Assembly (NCBI GenBank): GCA_903882335.1
Contig: CAIRWP010000279.1
Location: 1-7,278 of the forward strand
Direction of reading: 5' to 3'
Source: an uncultured Opitutia bacterium
GTDB lineage: Bacteria > Verrucomicrobiota > Verrucomicrobiia > Opitutales > UBA953
DNA length: 7,278 nt
Shown: positions 6,204 through 7,278 of the stretch, in pieces
Layout: each line of letters begins with the position of its first letter
How positions within the stretch are numbered: the stretch's first letter is position 1
Program-made: the position numbers and the translations under genes
Notes under the pieces: generated by a model
Database searches by the model: none
Seen by the model: the letters and a program-made list of their open reading frames with translations, nothing else
Told to the model about the DNA's origin: nothing

Positions 6204-7278
6204 TCAGAGGTGTTCGGCGACCTCCGCGGGCGTGCTCAAGGGCGGCAGGCAGGTCGTCCCGACGCAAAGCTGGTAGCGCGGCGAAGCTCCGGCCGGGCGG
6301 AGGAACACCGGGCGGAAAGGCCGCGCGTGGGGCGCCGTGCGTTCGTCCCCGCAGAGGGCGACGCGCAATGCTTCCAGGTTGGCCCCGCTCGGCGGCACGA
6401 GCGTGGCGATCCCGATGGCTTGCCGGGTGAGCGCGGCCAGCGCATGGGCGGCCCCGTGCGGCACGTTGCGGCTGACCCCGCCGTAGGCGCGTGCCAGTTC
6501 GACCAGTTCCTCCGCCCAGCCCGGCTCCCCGCTCAGCGCGAGCAGGCCCGCGAACCCATGGAGCAGGGAGGAGTTGCCGGCCGGGACCGCGTTGTCGAAC
6601 CAGTCCTTCTGGCGGACCGCCAGGTCGGCGCGGTCGCCCGTGACCAGGAAGTAGCCGACCTCATGCGGGTCGCCGAAGCGGCTGCGCGCGGCGCGGAGCA
6701 AGGCCTCGGCGCGCGCGGCGTGGCGGGTGGGGTCGCCTCCGGCCCAGCCCGCGGTCGCGGCGAGCGCGAGCTCGGCCTCCGCCAGCCAGGCGTGGTCCGT
6801 CAACGTGGCCGGGAGCGTCGCCGTCTCGCCGTGGACCACGGCGCGCAGCCCCAGCTCCGGATCCGTCTCATCGGCGCATCGGCGCCAAAGCCCCGCCTCG
6901 ATCCGCGCGGCCAAGGCGTGCCAGTCGCGTCGGCCGAAGATCCAGGCCGCCTGGGCCAGGCCGCGGACCGCCAGGGCGTTCCAGCCCAGCAAGGCCTTGT
7001 CATCGCGACCCGGCTGCGGTCGCTGATTCCGACGCGCCAGCAGTCGGGCGCGGGCGCCGGCCAGGCGGTCCCGGTCCTCGATTTTGCCCTTCAGTTTCGG
7101 GATGTTGGCGCCCTCGAAGTTGCCGCGGTCCGACAGTCCGTAGACCTGCGCGAAGTCGAACGCTTCCGCGCCCAGGACCTCCGCCACCTCCGGGGCTTTC
7201 CACACGTAGGTGAGTCCTTCGTGGTGGTCCGTATCCGCGTCGAGCGAGGCGGCGAGGAGCCCGTTGGCCAGCCCCATC
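6204..7278 (-). CDS. YyaL/DUF255 (SPATA20-like) protein, C-terminal half; 5' end outside window
   Basis: The last 358 or so codons of a protein of the YyaL/DUF255 family, whose full length is usually near 650-700 residues with an N-terminal thioredoxin-like domain followed by an (alpha/alpha)6 glycosidase/epimerase-like barrel. The thioredoxin part is not in the window; the ATG at 7277 is probably an internal Met. Family landmarks present, counted from 7277: DADTDHHEGLTYVW (13-26), RDDKALLGWN (91-100), then the region with TDHAWLAEAELAL, then DNAVPAGNSS with its nearly invariant GNS, and near the C-terminus CVGTTCLPP, the CxGxxCxxP motif. The biochemical role of the family is unknown; homologues occur from bacteria to human SPATA20. 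The gene stops 54 bases before the TPR-like gene on the same strand and no terminator lies between, so the two are probably cotranscribed. Confidence 0.88.
   Translation of the reverse strand, partial: MGLANGLLAASLDADTDHHEGLTYVWKAPEVAEVLGAEAFDFAQVYGLSDRGNFEGANIPKLKGKIEDRDRLAGARARLLARRNQRPQPGRDDKALLGWNALAVRGLAQAAWIFGRRDWHALAARIEAGLWRRCADETDPELGLRAVVHGETATLPATLTDHAWLAEAELALAATAGWAGGDPTRHAARAEALLRAARSRFGDPHEVGYFLVTGDRADLAVRQKDWFDNAVPAGNSSLLHGFAGLLALSGEPGWAEELVELARAYGGVSRNVPHGAAHALAALTRQAIGIATLVPPSGANLEALRVALCGDERTAPHARPFRPVFLRPAGASPRYQLCVGTTCLPPLSTPAEVAEHL

Overview
The window is GC-rich bacterial DNA, roughly two-thirds G+C by eye, with strong third-position G/C bias, tightly packed genes and no non-coding stretch over about 75 bases. 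No RNA genes, insertion sequences, CRISPR arrays or origins were seen. The mix of genes (TonB-like membrane-anchored von Willebrand A proteins with a Gly-rich tether, a DTDAAGIVHF-type hot-dog thioesterase, an Agl23-like GT-C membrane protein, and a DUF255/YyaL protein) suggests a member of the Planctomycetes-Verrucomicrobia-Chlamydiae group, possibly an Opitutaceae-type verrucomicrobium. That placement is inferred from family flavour, not from a marker gene.

Left part, plus strand. The 3' end of one VWA-like gene (3-455) is closed by a very strong intrinsic terminator (482-511). A complete second VWA gene (528-1613) follows and is a tandem paralogue of the first. It is predicted to sit in the inner membrane by a TonB-like N-terminal helix, with a Pro/Gly-rich tether and a periplasmic VWA domain that keeps the DxSxS metal motif. 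Three more genes follow in close order: a YbgC/4HBT-type acyl-CoA thioesterase (1659-2078), a multi-pass GT-C/Agl23-like protein (2078-3469, overlapping the thioesterase stop by one base) and an ApbE-like protein (3473-4384) that has lost several expected active-site residues. Spacing suggests that 528-4384 is one transcription unit, but the joint functions do not form a known pathway.

Right part, minus strand. The C-terminal half of a YyaL/SPATA20-type protein (6204-7278, cut by the window edge) is followed by a 590-residue single-pass membrane protein with a large helical-repeat (TPR-like) domain (4377-6149). The Shine-Dalgarno sequence of the latter is buried in a perfect 7-bp hairpin. Its 3' end overlaps the 3' end of the ApbE-like gene by 8 bases, with no visible terminator for either strand.

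The most interesting items are the TonB-anchor/VWA fusion in tandem copies, the catalytically doubtful cytoplasmic ApbE-like protein, and three RNA hairpins placed exactly at gene starts or junctions.
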